Below are positions 1-4,905 of a stretch of DNA of 5,057 nucleotides, in pieces. Numbering within the stretch: position 1 is the first letter of the stretch; the number at the start of each line of letters is the position of its first letter. Source of the DNA: an uncultured Clostridia bacterium. Its GTDB lineage: Bacteria; Bacillota; Clostridia; Oscillospirales; Oscillospiraceae. The DNA is taken from contig CAMEIU010000155.1 in NCBI GenBank assembly GCA_945918815.1, forward strand, positions 1 through 5,057. Direction: 5' to 3'. The translations under genes were made by a program, and so were the position numbers. The notes beneath the pieces were generated by a model. The model had not been told where the DNA came from. It ran no database searches and saw only the letters and a program-made list of their open reading frames with translations.

Positions 1-1
1 C

Positions 2-868
2 TTACATTCCAACCACACCCGGGTGGTCCTGGAGACGCCGGAGCTGGTGGACGCCCTGTTCCTGGCGACGGATGCCCGGGATCTGCCCGGCATGGCGGAC
101 GTGGACGCCTCCATGCTGCTGCTGTTCAAGGAGATCAAGAAGAGCCACACGGTCATCCTGTCAGGGGAGTGCGCAGACGAAATCTTCGGCGGCTATCCCT
201 GGTACCGGGACCGGTCGATCCGGGAGACTGCCGGCTTCCCCTGGGCCCAGACCACGGACTACCGCGCCTCGTTCCTGCGGCCGGAATATCTCACAAGAGA
301 GACACCGCGGGAATATGTCCACCGCCGCTATACGGACACCTTGAAAACCGTGGACTGCCTGCCGGGGCAGCCGCCTGTGGAGAAACGCATGAAGGAAATG
401 ATGGTGCTCAATCTCAAATGGTTCATGCAGACGCTCCTGGACCGGAAGGACCGCATGAGCATGTACTGGGGCCTGGAGGTCCGGGTGCCCTTCTGCGACA
501 AGCGGATTGTGGAGTATCTCTACACGCTGCCCTGGAGCTACAAGGACTACAAGGGCAGGGAAAAGGGCCTCCTGCGCCATGCCATGAAGGACTTCCTGCC
601 GCGGGAGATCGTGGAGCGGAAGAAGAGCCCCTATCCCAAAACCTGGAACCCGGACTACATGCAGCGGGTCTCCCGGCTGCTGCGGGAGCGTCTGGAGGAG
701 CCGGACTGCCCCTTACGGGAGCTGTTCGACCCGGCCCGGCTCCTGGCCCTGACCGGTGAAAACCGCAGCCTGCCCTGGTACGGCCAGCTCATGACCACGC
801 CCCAGACCATCGCCTACTTCCTGCAGATCGAATGGTGGATGAGAAAATATAAAATCACCATTGTCTAG
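2..868 (+). CDS. asnB: Asparagine synthase (glutamine-hydrolysing), C-terminal 288 residues, 5' truncated by window edge
   Basis: This is the C-terminal synthetase part of an AsnB-type enzyme, which makes asparagine from aspartate, ATP and glutamine-derived ammonia in the cytoplasm. The frame is open from the first full codon at position 2 to TAG at 866-868, so the gene starts upstream of the window. The N-terminal glutaminase domain and the SGGxDSS pyrophosphate loop are outside. Visible hallmarks are the SGECADEIFGGYPWY block (the family's SGEGADELFGGY, with Cys for Gly), LDRKDRMSM, and the GLEVRVPFCDKRIVEYLYTL segment, which matches the family's GxExRxPFLDxRLVE substrate-site segment. The KGLLRHAMKDFLP and ERKKSPYPKTWNPDY pieces complete the domain. 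Family members are usually about 610 residues, so slightly less than half is visible. Nothing looks broken. No clear terminator hairpin follows; a promoter-like site overlaps its stop codon. Family assignment is secure; the symbol asnB rests on general similarity. Confidence 0.93.
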   Translation, partial: LHSNHTRVVLETPELVDALFLATDARDLPGMADVDASMLLLFKEIKKSHTVILSGECADEIFGGYPWYRDRSIRETAGFPWAQTTDYRASFLRPEYLTRETPREYVHRRYTDTLKTVDCLPGQPPVEKRMKEMMVLNLKWFMQTLLDRKDRMSMYWGLEVRVPFCDKRIVEYLYTLPWSYKDYKGREKGLLRHAMKDFLPREIVERKKSPYPKTWNPDYMQRVSRLLRERLEEPDCPLRELFDPARLLALTGENRSLPWYGQLMTTPQTIAYFLQIEWWMRKYKITIV

Positions 869-889
869 CGGAAAAAAATAGTGTAGAAT
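861..889 (+). promoter_or_regulatory. Putative sigma-A promoter for the Cys-rich protein/gpmI unit
   Basis: TTGTCT at 861-866 (4 of 6 matches to TTGACA) and TAGAAT at 884-889 (5 of 6 to TATAAT) are separated by exactly 17 bases. The -35 box overlaps the last codons of asnB. Transcription would start near 896, leaving a leader of roughly 25-30 bases that contains an AAAGGA ribosome site. The spacer is A-rich. Prediction from consensus only. Confidence 0.45.
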
Positions 890-922
890 AAATTGGATAT
901 TGAAAACGAAAGGATCGATCCC

Positions 923-1300
923 ATGGATTACATGGAAAAGGCGACGCAGCTCCACGAGAGCGGCTGCAACTGCTGTCAGGCGGTGCTGGGCTGCTGCTGC
1001 GACCGGTTTGACCTGGACCCGGATACGGCCTATCATCTGGCCGCGTTTTTCGGTGCAGGCATGCGGTCCGGCGAGGTCTGCGGCGCGGTCACCGGCGCGC
1101 TCATGGCCTTGGGCCTGCAATATGGCGATGGAAACAACCGCCAGTGCAACAAATCAGCCCAGTTTCTCAAGGCATTCAAGGAGCAGTATGGCTCCGTCGT
1201 CTGCAAGGAATTGATTGCCCCGGCGGGCAAGACCAAAAAGCAGATGTGTCCCGTGTACATCAATTATGCTGCAAAGTATTTGGAGGATGAATTCAAATGA
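923..1300 (+). CDS. C_GCAxxG_C_C family protein (cysteine-rich, 125 aa)
   Basis: This small soluble protein belongs to the C_GCAxxG_C_C family, which has no firmly known biochemical function and is thought to be redox- or metal-related because of its conserved cysteines. I chose ATG at 923 because AAAGGA at 909-914 lies 8 bases upstream; a TTG 30 bases earlier has no ribosome site. Ten of 125 residues are Cys: C15, C17, C18, C24, C25, C26, C53, C75, C94 and C109. The family core is visible as GEVCGAVTGALMALGL (residues 50-65), preceded by AAFFGAGM, with the later single cysteines C94 and C109 as expected. The CNCC (15-18) and CCC (24-26) clusters make the N-terminal part unusually cysteine-dense. 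There is no signal peptide or membrane segment. Its stop overlaps the gpmI start in ATGA (1297-1300), which suggests translational coupling. A role in metal or redox handling is inference. Confidence 0.88.
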   Translation: MDYMEKATQLHESGCNCCQAVLGCCCDRFDLDPDTAYHLAAFFGAGMRSGEVCGAVTGALMALGLQYGDGNNRQCNKSAQFLKAFKEQYGSVVCKELIAPAGKTKKQMCPVYINYAAKYLEDEFK

Positions 1301-2862
1301 AAAAACCGATTGTCTTAGTGATCATGGACGGCGTGGGCAAGGGCGACGGCGGCTCCGGCGACGCGGTCAAGGTTGCCAACACCCCGAACCTCGATAAGCT
1401 GTTCGCCACCTGCCCCTACACCTGGCTGAAAGCCCACGGCACCGCCGTCGGCCTGCCCAGCGACGACGATATGGGCAACTCTGAGGTGGGCCACAACGCC
1501 CTCGGCTGCGGCCAGGTCTATTCCCAGGGCGCGAAGCTGGTGGGGGAGAGCATCGAGAACGGCTCCCTGTTCCGGTCCAAGGCCTGGGTCAGCCTGTCCG
1601 AGAACTGCGTCAAGAACGGCAAGGCCATGCACTTCCTGGGCCTGCTGTCTGACGGCAACGTCCATTCCAACATCAGCCACCTGATCGCCCTGCTGCGCCA
1701 TGCCAAGGCCGACGGCGTGCAGAAGGCCTACTGCCACATCCTGCTGGACGGCCGTGACGTGCCCGCCACCTCCGCCTTGGAGTATGTGGCCCAGCTGGAG
1801 ACCGTGCTGGCGGGGCTTTCTGACAGCGAGCATGAATACAAAATCGCCTCCGGCGGCGGCCGTATGGCCATTACCATGGACCGCTATGAGGCCAACTGGC
1901 CCATGGTGGAAGCCGGCTGGCGGACCCATGTCCAGGGCATCGGCCGTCAGTTCTCAGACGCCAAGACCGCCATCGAGACCTACCGCCAGGAGCTGGGCTG
2001 CATCGACCAGGATCTGCCCGCCTTCGTCATCGCCCGGGACGGCGAGCCGGTTGCCAAAATTGCCAACGGCGACAGCGTGATTTTGTTCAACTTCCGCGGT
2101 GACCGCGCCCAGGAAATCTCCCTGGCCTTCGACCGTAGGGACTTCGACAAGTTTGACCGGGGCGACTATACCGGCGTCCTCTTTGCCGGTATGCTCCAGT
2201 ATGACGGCGATTTGAAGATTCCCGAGAACTACCTGGTGGAGCCGCCGGTCATCAAAAACACCCTGACCGAGGTCCTGTGTGCCCACGGCGTCCGGGAATA
2301 TGCCTTGTCCGAGACCCAGAAGTACGGCCATGTGACCTATTTCTGGAATGGCAACCGCTCCGGCAAGGTGGACGAAAATTTGGAAGTCTATGAGGAGATT
2401 CCCTCCGACGTGGTGCCCTTCGACCAGAAGCCTGCCATGAAGGCCGTGGAGATCACCGACCGGATGGTGGAGGAAATGGCCTCCCACAAGTTCGACTTCC
2501 TGCGCTGCAACTTCCCCAACGGCGACATGGTCGGCCACACCGGCGTCATGGAAGCAGTTGTGACTGCTATGGAATATGTGGATGCCGGCGTGGGCCGCAT
2601 CATCGAGGCTGCCCGGAAGTACGGCTACACCGTCTGCGTCACCGCCGACCACGGCAACGCCGACCAGATGACCGAGACCAAGAAGGGCAAGACCTCCGTC
2701 CGCACCGCCCACTCCCTGAATCCGGTTCCCTTCATCATCTGGGATCCGGACACCCAGTACGAGATCAAGGAAGGCCACTACGGCCTGGCCAACGTGGCCC
2801 CCACCATCGTGAAGATGATGGGCATCGAAGCCCCCGACTGCTGGGAAGCCAGCATGATCTAA
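1297..2862 (+). CDS. gpmI: 2,3-bisphosphoglycerate-independent phosphoglycerate mutase, plant-type branch (521 aa)
   Basis: This is a cytoplasmic glycolytic/gluconeogenic enzyme interconverting 3- and 2-phosphoglycerate through a phosphoserine intermediate, normally Mn-dependent. GGAGG at 1282-1286 sits 10 bases before ATG 1297, which overlaps the preceding stop. By the family pattern, one metal site is D11, S62 (nucleophile, in MGNSEVGHNALG), D451 and H452 (VTADHGNADQM); the other is D410 and H414 (NGDMVGHTG) plus H472. Substrate-binding residues are seen as H123, DGRD (151-154), R189 in SGGGRM, R196, NFRGDR (265-270) and K342. All are intact, so activity is expected. Wording such as KAHGTAVGLPSDDDMGNSEV, GGGRMAITMDRYEANW, FAGMLQYDGDLKIPENYLV, VTYFWNGNRSG and FPNGDMVGHTG resembles the plant/trypanosome-type enzyme more than the common roughly 510-aa bacterial form. 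Two hairpins follow the stop. Product assignment is very sure; the branch assignment is from memory of family sequences. Confidence 0.97.
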   Translation: MKKPIVLVIMDGVGKGDGGSGDAVKVANTPNLDKLFATCPYTWLKAHGTAVGLPSDDDMGNSEVGHNALGCGQVYSQGAKLVGESIENGSLFRSKAWVSLSENCVKNGKAMHFLGLLSDGNVHSNISHLIALLRHAKADGVQKAYCHILLDGRDVPATSALEYVAQLETVLAGLSDSEHEYKIASGGGRMAITMDRYEANWPMVEAGWRTHVQGIGRQFSDAKTAIETYRQELGCIDQDLPAFVIARDGEPVAKIANGDSVILFNFRGDRAQEISLAFDRRDFDKFDRGDYTGVLFAGMLQYDGDLKIPENYLVEPPVIKNTLTEVLCAHGVREYALSETQKYGHVTYFWNGNRSGKVDENLEVYEEIPSDVVPFDQKPAMKAVEITDRMVEEMASHKFDFLRCNFPNGDMVGHTGVMEAVVTAMEYVDAGVGRIIEAARKYGYTVCVTADHGNADQMTETKKGKTSVRTAHSLNPVPFIIWDPDTQYEIKEGHYGLANVAPTIVKMMGIEAPDCWEASMI

Positions 2863-2864
2863 TA

Positions 2865-2893
2865 AAAAGAGGCCCGCTGCCAATGGCGGGTGC
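2865..2893 (+). terminator. Weak intrinsic terminator-like hairpin after gpmI
   Basis: CCCGC (2873-2877) pairs with GCGGG (2886-2890), extendable by one G-U pair, around a short loop. An A-run (2863-2869) precedes it and only a poor T-stretch follows (TGCTTGT). It starts a few bases after the gpmI stop, the usual place for a terminator, but the weak T-run lowers confidence. Confidence 0.45.
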
Positions 2894-2894
2894 T

Positions 2895-2952
2895 TGTAAA
2901 ACAGTTATTCGGCACAGCGATTGGTTTCGCTGTGCCGATCGTTGTATTTACA
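2895..2952 (+). terminator. Long perfect hairpin downstream of gpmI
   Basis: CGGCACAGCGA (2910-2920) and TCGCTGTGCCG (2927-2937) form a perfect 11-bp stem, plus one T-A pair outside, with a TTGGTT loop. A second, outer pairing, TGTAAA (2895-2900) with TTTACA (2947-2952), brackets it. The downstream bases are T-rich (GTTGTATTTA) but not a clean T-run. The likely role is transcription termination of the gpmI unit; a bidirectional or mRNA-stabilising role is also possible. Confidence 0.6.
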
Positions 2953-2970
2953 GGGTGCTTATGATAAGAT
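2942..2970 (+). promoter_or_regulatory. Putative promoter for the GNAT gene
   Basis: TAAGAT at 2965-2970 is preceded by TGA, giving an extended -10 element. A poor -35, TTGTAT (2942-2947), lies 17 bases upstream. It sits after the gpmI hairpins and about 40 bases before the GNAT start, so it would give the AT-rich gene its own transcription. The -35 matches only 3 of 6 bases. Confidence 0.3.
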
Positions 2971-3009
2971 GTATACAGAGCAACAAATCGGAATTTAGCG
3001 GAGGCTTAT

Positions 3010-3480
3010 ATGAATGAAATATCTCTTTGTATGATGACCAGAGAACTTTGCCATATATTATATCAGGACTGGGAAAATGACCCCGCCATATATATGGATA
3101 TGAATTTGTTTGCACCTTATCGGTATAGCGAAGAAGCTGTAAACAGATATTTTGATGCCAAGCAAACTCCATCCCGTGTTCTATTTGCCATTATGAAAGA
3201 TGGTAAGCCAATTGGAGAACTTCAACTGAAACAGATTGATTATGAAAGCAAAGAGTGTGTTTTAAGTATTCATCTACAAAATGATGCTGTAAAAGGACAC
3301 GGATATGGAACCTGCGCGGAACAGTTAGCCTTACAGTACGCCTTTGATGTTTTGGGAATGGTTGCGGTTAACGCTGACACCGTTATAAAGAACACGCGAA
3401 GTCAGCATGTGCTTGAAAAAGTCGGCTTTCAATATATAAAAGAAGAGAACGGCTTTAAGTATTATCGGATTGTGCGATAA
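3010..3480 (+). CDS. GNAT family N-acetyltransferase, RimJ/RimL-like (156 aa)
   Basis: This is a predicted cytoplasmic acetyl-CoA-dependent acetyltransferase; its substrate cannot be told from sequence. GGAGG at 3000-3004 lies 5 bases before ATG 3010, a strong site that decides the start. The acetyl-CoA pyrophosphate loop is seen as KGHGYGT (95-101), corresponding to the family's Q/R-x-x-G-x-G/A, followed by the helix CAEQLALQYAF. The C-terminal signature NTRSQHVLEKVGF (128-140) is typical of RimJ/RimL-type members. ILFxI- and KPIGELQL-like beta strands in the middle complete the fold, and the length of 156 aa is normal. Base use is strikingly different from its neighbours: sampled lines are about 32-38% GC against about 68% in gpmI, which suggests horizontal acquisition. 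It has its own weak promoter and lies between gpmI and the DUF559 unit. Substrate options (antibiotic, protein N-terminus, polyamine) cannot be separated. Confidence 0.88.
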   Translation: MNEISLCMMTRELCHILYQDWENDPAIYMDMNLFAPYRYSEEAVNRYFDAKQTPSRVLFAIMKDGKPIGELQLKQIDYESKECVLSIHLQNDAVKGHGYGTCAEQLALQYAFDVLGMVAVNADTVIKNTRSQHVLEKVGFQYIKEENGFKYYRIVR

Positions 3481-3507
3481 CTTCCAGTTTAACGACTTGA
3501 TTTAAGG

Positions 3508-3561
3508 GCGCACTTCTATACACTTTCGGCGTATCGTGCGGTGTGCGATTTTGCGCCGCAC
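3508..3561. repeat. Two mutually exclusive hairpins after the GNAT gene
   Basis: GTGCG (3536-3540) can pair backward with CGCAC (3509-3513), enclosing an inner stem of 3518-3523 with 3529-3534 that has one A-C mismatch. It can instead pair forward, as GTGCGG (3536-3541) with CCGCAC (3556-3561), extended by G-C and G-U pairs. The two folds cannot coexist. No clean T-run follows either. It may be a GNAT 3' end structure or remnant of another small repeat; function unknown. Confidence 0.45.
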
Positions 3562-3562
3562 C

Positions 3563-3617
3563 AAAGCCTCCCTTGTGTAAAGGGAGGTGGCACGGCGAAG
3601 CCGTGACGGAGGGATTG
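3563..3617 (+). repeat. Left inverted arm of the DUF559 unit (two hairpins)
   Basis: The outer hairpin is CCTCCCTT (3567-3574), loop GTGTA, AAGGGAGG (3580-3587), an 8-bp perfect stem. The inner hairpin is CACGGC (3591-3596), loop GAA, GCCGTG (3600-3605). The arm ends in GGAGGGATTG, whose GGAGGG (3608-3613) also serves as ribosome site for the nuclease gene. It is matched in inverted orientation by 3965-4018. Confidence 0.8.
3608..3613 (+). promoter_or_regulatory. Ribosome binding site of the DUF559 gene, inside the left arm
   Basis: GGAGGG lies 6 bases before ATG 3620 and directly follows the inner hairpin of the left arm. It selects ATG 3620 (or the adjacent in-frame GTG 3617) rather than the GTG at 3587, which lies in the outer hairpin. 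Confidence 0.7.
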
Positions 3618-3619
3618 TG

Positions 3620-3991
3620 ATGCGGTATAAGCACAATAAGCAACTGGTTCCTTTTGCAAAGCACCTGCGAAAAGAAATGACAAAAGAAGAGCGGCATCTA
3701 TGGTATGATTTCTTGCGCTCGTATCCAGTTCATTTTTCTCGTCAAAAAGTCTTAGGAAAATATATAGCTGACTTTTATAGCGCAGAAGCCAAACTGGTCA
3801 TCGAACTGGATGGTTCGCTGCACTATGAGGATGAGAGTACGGATAAGGATGCCGAGCGTACCGCTTTTCTGGAAGGCTATGGTCTGAGAGTTTTACGTAT
3901 TCCGAACAACGAAGTCAGCAGAAACTTCTATGGCGTTTGTGAGTATATCGATGCTGCTTGCAAGCAATCCCTCAGTCAGCCTGACGGCTGA
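3620..3991 (+). CDS. DUF559 domain protein, Vsr-like PD-(D/E)XK endonuclease fold (123 aa)
   Basis: This compact single-domain protein is of the DUF559 family, related to very-short-patch-repair-like endonucleases; its substrate is unknown. ATG 3620 was chosen for the GGAGGG 6 bases upstream. The domain is complete: helix LRKEMTKEERHLWYDFLR (16-33) with E24, the FSRQKVLGKYIADFY strand pair (39-53) with R41, Q42 and D51, the core IELDGSLHY (61-69) with E62, D64 and H68, then D75/R80, and finally GLRVLRIPNNEVSRNFYGV (88-106). These charged and His positions are those expected to form the metal/catalytic site, so the enzyme looks intact. There is no signal peptide or membrane segment. Residues 116-123 (QSLSQPDG) and the stop are encoded by the right repeat arm. 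Base use is AT-richer than gpmI and cbiO (about 30-45% GC in sampled lines). It could be a DNA-nicking or repair enzyme, or the mobilising enzyme of the unit; the last is inference. Confidence 0.88.
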   Translation: MRYKHNKQLVPFAKHLRKEMTKEERHLWYDFLRSYPVHFSRQKVLGKYIADFYSAEAKLVIELDGSLHYEDESTDKDAERTAFLEGYGLRVLRIPNNEVSRNFYGVCEYIDAACKQSLSQPDG

Positions 3992-4018
3992 CAGCTCCCT
4001 TTACACAAGGGAGCCTTT
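3965..4018 (-). repeat. Right inverted arm of the DUF559 unit (two hairpins)
   Basis: On the plus strand the inner hairpin is GTCAGCC (3975-3981), loop TGAC (as read 3982-3985), GGCTGAC (3986-3992). The outer hairpin is GCTCCCTT (3994-4001), loop TACAC, AAGGGAGC (4007-4014). The inner end, CAATCCCTC, is the exact inverse of the left arm's inner end. The nuclease stop codon TGA (3989-3991) is part of the inner stem. The outer closing pair is G-C where the left arm has C-G. Confidence 0.8.
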
Positions 4019-4036
4019 CCGAAATCGAAACCCGTG

Positions 4037-4074
4037 ATAAAAATCCGACCTATGATCAAACCATAGGTCGGATT
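4037..4074 (-). terminator. Strong intrinsic terminator for the minus-strand transporter genes
   Basis: A perfect 13-bp stem joins 4042-4054 with 4062-4074 (AATCCGACCTATG and its inverse) around a 7-base loop. Read on the minus strand the stem runs directly into TTTTTAT, a classical Rho-independent pattern. It is downstream of the CbiO-like gene, which ends at 4175. On the plus strand the following bases (AACTGTTTTA) are a weaker T-stretch, so partial bidirectional action is possible. Confidence 0.8.
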
Positions 4075-4089
4075 AACTGTTTTACGGAT

Positions 4090-4120
4090 ACCCGCAGAAA
4101 CGTGCAGCGGGTCTCTTTTT
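4090..4120 (+). terminator. Intrinsic terminator on the plus strand, facing the transporter genes
   Basis: ACCCGC (4090-4095) pairs with GCGGGT (4107-4112) over an 11-base loop. It is followed by CTCTTTTT (4113-4120). It would stop transcripts from gpmI, the GNAT gene or the DUF559 unit before they run antisense into the CbiO-like gene. Confidence 0.7.
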
Positions 4121-4126
4121 GCGCAG

Positions 4127-4163
4127 GCGCCCTCGTGCCCCGTCAGAGAGGGCGCGAGGGTGC
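4127..4163. repeat. Long GC-rich hairpin beside the CbiO-like gene 3' end
   Basis: Positions 4127-4139 pair with 4151-4163 over 13 bp, including two G-U pairs, and 4140-4150 adds one more. An alternative perfect 8-bp stem pairs 4127-4134 with 4148-4155. No T-run follows on either strand. It lies about a dozen bases past the minus-strand stop at 4175, where it could protect the mRNA 3' end or pause polymerase. Confidence 0.5.
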
Positions 4164-4174
4164 GCTGCAAAATA

Positions 4175-4900
4175 TCACCGGCGCCAGCCCTGTAAGCAAA
4201 AGGGCAGCTCCATGCGGTTGGCTTCCAGAAGGGCCTTGTCCTGTAAAATGTCCTCCGCCTTGCCGTCGGCCACGATTTTGCCGTGGGACAGGAGAATCAC
4301 CCGTTGGCAGGTGTCCAGGATCATGTCCAGGTCATGGGAGGCAATGAGCTTGGTCTGGGGCAGGTTGCGGATGGTATTGATCACGGTCCGGCGGTTCACC
4401 GGGTCCAGGGCCGTGGAGGGCTCGTCCATGAGGATGGTCTCCGGCTCCATGGCGAGAATGGTGGCGATGGCCGCCATGCGCTTCTCACCGCCAGAGATCT
4501 TGTGGTTGTAGCGGTGCTTCAGATCCTGAAGGCCCAGACGTCCCAGGACCTTGTCCACCCGCCGGTCCGTTTCCTCTTTACTGAGCCCGTAGTTCCTGGG
4601 GCCGAAGATCATGTCCTCATAGACTGTGGGCATGAACATCTGGTTGTCCGAATCCTGGAGGACAAAGCCGACCTTCCGGCGGATGGCGGGCAGATTCTGT
4701 TTGTTCATGGACAGGCCGTCCACAGTAATCTGTCCCTCACCGGTTAACAGGCCCAGAAGCAGCTTCATCATGGTGGACTTTCCCGCGCCGTTGGCGCCAA
4801 TCAGGCCCACGGACTCGCCTTTCCCGATGGAAAAGGTCAGATTCTCCACCACAGGCTGGCCGCTCTCATAGGAGAAGGAGACGTTCTGAAATTCAATCAT
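4175..4900 (-). CDS. cbiO: Energy-coupling factor / cobalt-type ABC transporter ATP-binding protein (241 aa)
   Basis: This is the cytoplasmic ATPase of an ECF-type importer, driving uptake of a metal ion (Co/Ni) or vitamin with an EcfT/CbiQ permease and a substrate-binding S component. I chose ATG 4900 because GAGG (4909-4912) lies 8 bases upstream; the in-frame GTG three codons earlier lacks a usable site. In 241-aa numbering the sequence shows the N-terminal MIEFQNVSFSY, Walker A GANGAGKST (35-43), Q-loop LQDSDNQMF with Q82, signature ISGGEKRMAAIA (135-146), Walker B TILMDEP (155-161) with catalytic E160, the D-loop ALDP, and switch H189 in SHD. All motifs are intact. Only one ATPase gene is present before the terminator at 4037-4074, as in dedicated CbiMNQO/NikMNQO systems rather than the EcfA1-EcfA2 tandem. 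The symbol cbiO is by family resemblance; the substrate is not proven. It follows the EcfT-like gene after a 5-base gap. Confidence 0.9.
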   Translation of the reverse strand: MIEFQNVSFSYESGQPVVENLTFSIGKGESVGLIGANGAGKSTMMKLLLGLLTGEGQITVDGLSMNKQNLPAIRRKVGFVLQDSDNQMFMPTVYEDMIFGPRNYGLSKEETDRRVDKVLGRLGLQDLKHRYNHKISGGEKRMAAIATILAMEPETILMDEPSTALDPVNRRTVINTIRNLPQTKLIASHDLDMILDTCQRVILLSHGKIVADGKAEDILQDKALLEANRMELPFCLQGWRR

Positions 4901-4905
4901 GGCCT

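Larger units (their letters stand above)
3563..4018 (+). mobile_element. 456-bp REP/MITE-like unit: DUF559 gene between inverted double-hairpin arms
   Basis: Two inverted arms, 3563-3617 and 3965-4018, enclose a single nuclease gene. Comparing the left arm with the reverse complement of the right, the outer 24 bases agree at 23 positions, and both inner ends finish with GAGGGATTG; the middle has diverged. The gene's ribosome site is in the left arm and its last eight codons and stop are in the right arm, so arms and gene form one unit. No transposase is present and no target-site duplication was found by eye. The arrangement resembles REP sequences flanking a RAYT gene, but the gene family is different. 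Mobility is inference from structure and from low GC compared with the surrounding genes. Confidence 0.6.

Noticed and set aside
164..208. Cys in place of Gly in the AsnB SGEGADE motif as a defect
   Set aside because: The rest of the motif and domain are intact, and I believe the Cys form is common in Firmicute AsnB proteins, so it is not evidence of loss of function.
893..922. TTG at 893 as an earlier start for the Cys-rich protein
   Set aside because: It falls at or before the predicted transcription start and lacks a Shine-Dalgarno site. ATG 923 has AAAGGA at proper spacing.
1315..2883. Long minus-strand open frames opposite gpmI (for example 1315-1929 and 1954-2883)
   Set aside because: They are antisense shadows of a well-supported GC-rich gene. 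Their translations show low-complexity Gly/Val/His-rich sequence with no recognisable domain, and they have no supporting ribosome site.
3587..3619. GTG at 3587 as start of the DUF559 protein
   Set aside because: It lies within the outer hairpin of the repeat arm and adds a non-homologous Arg-rich lead. ATG 3620 has GGAGGG at ideal spacing.
3563..4018. CRISPR array or tandem repeat interpretation of the repeated arms
   Set aside because: There are only two copies, in inverted orientation, with a gene between them and no regular spacers.
3550..4030. Target-site duplication flanking the DUF559 unit
   Set aside because: The bases outside the arms (CACC on the left, CCGA on the right) show no convincing direct repeat, so classical transposition is not supported by this window.
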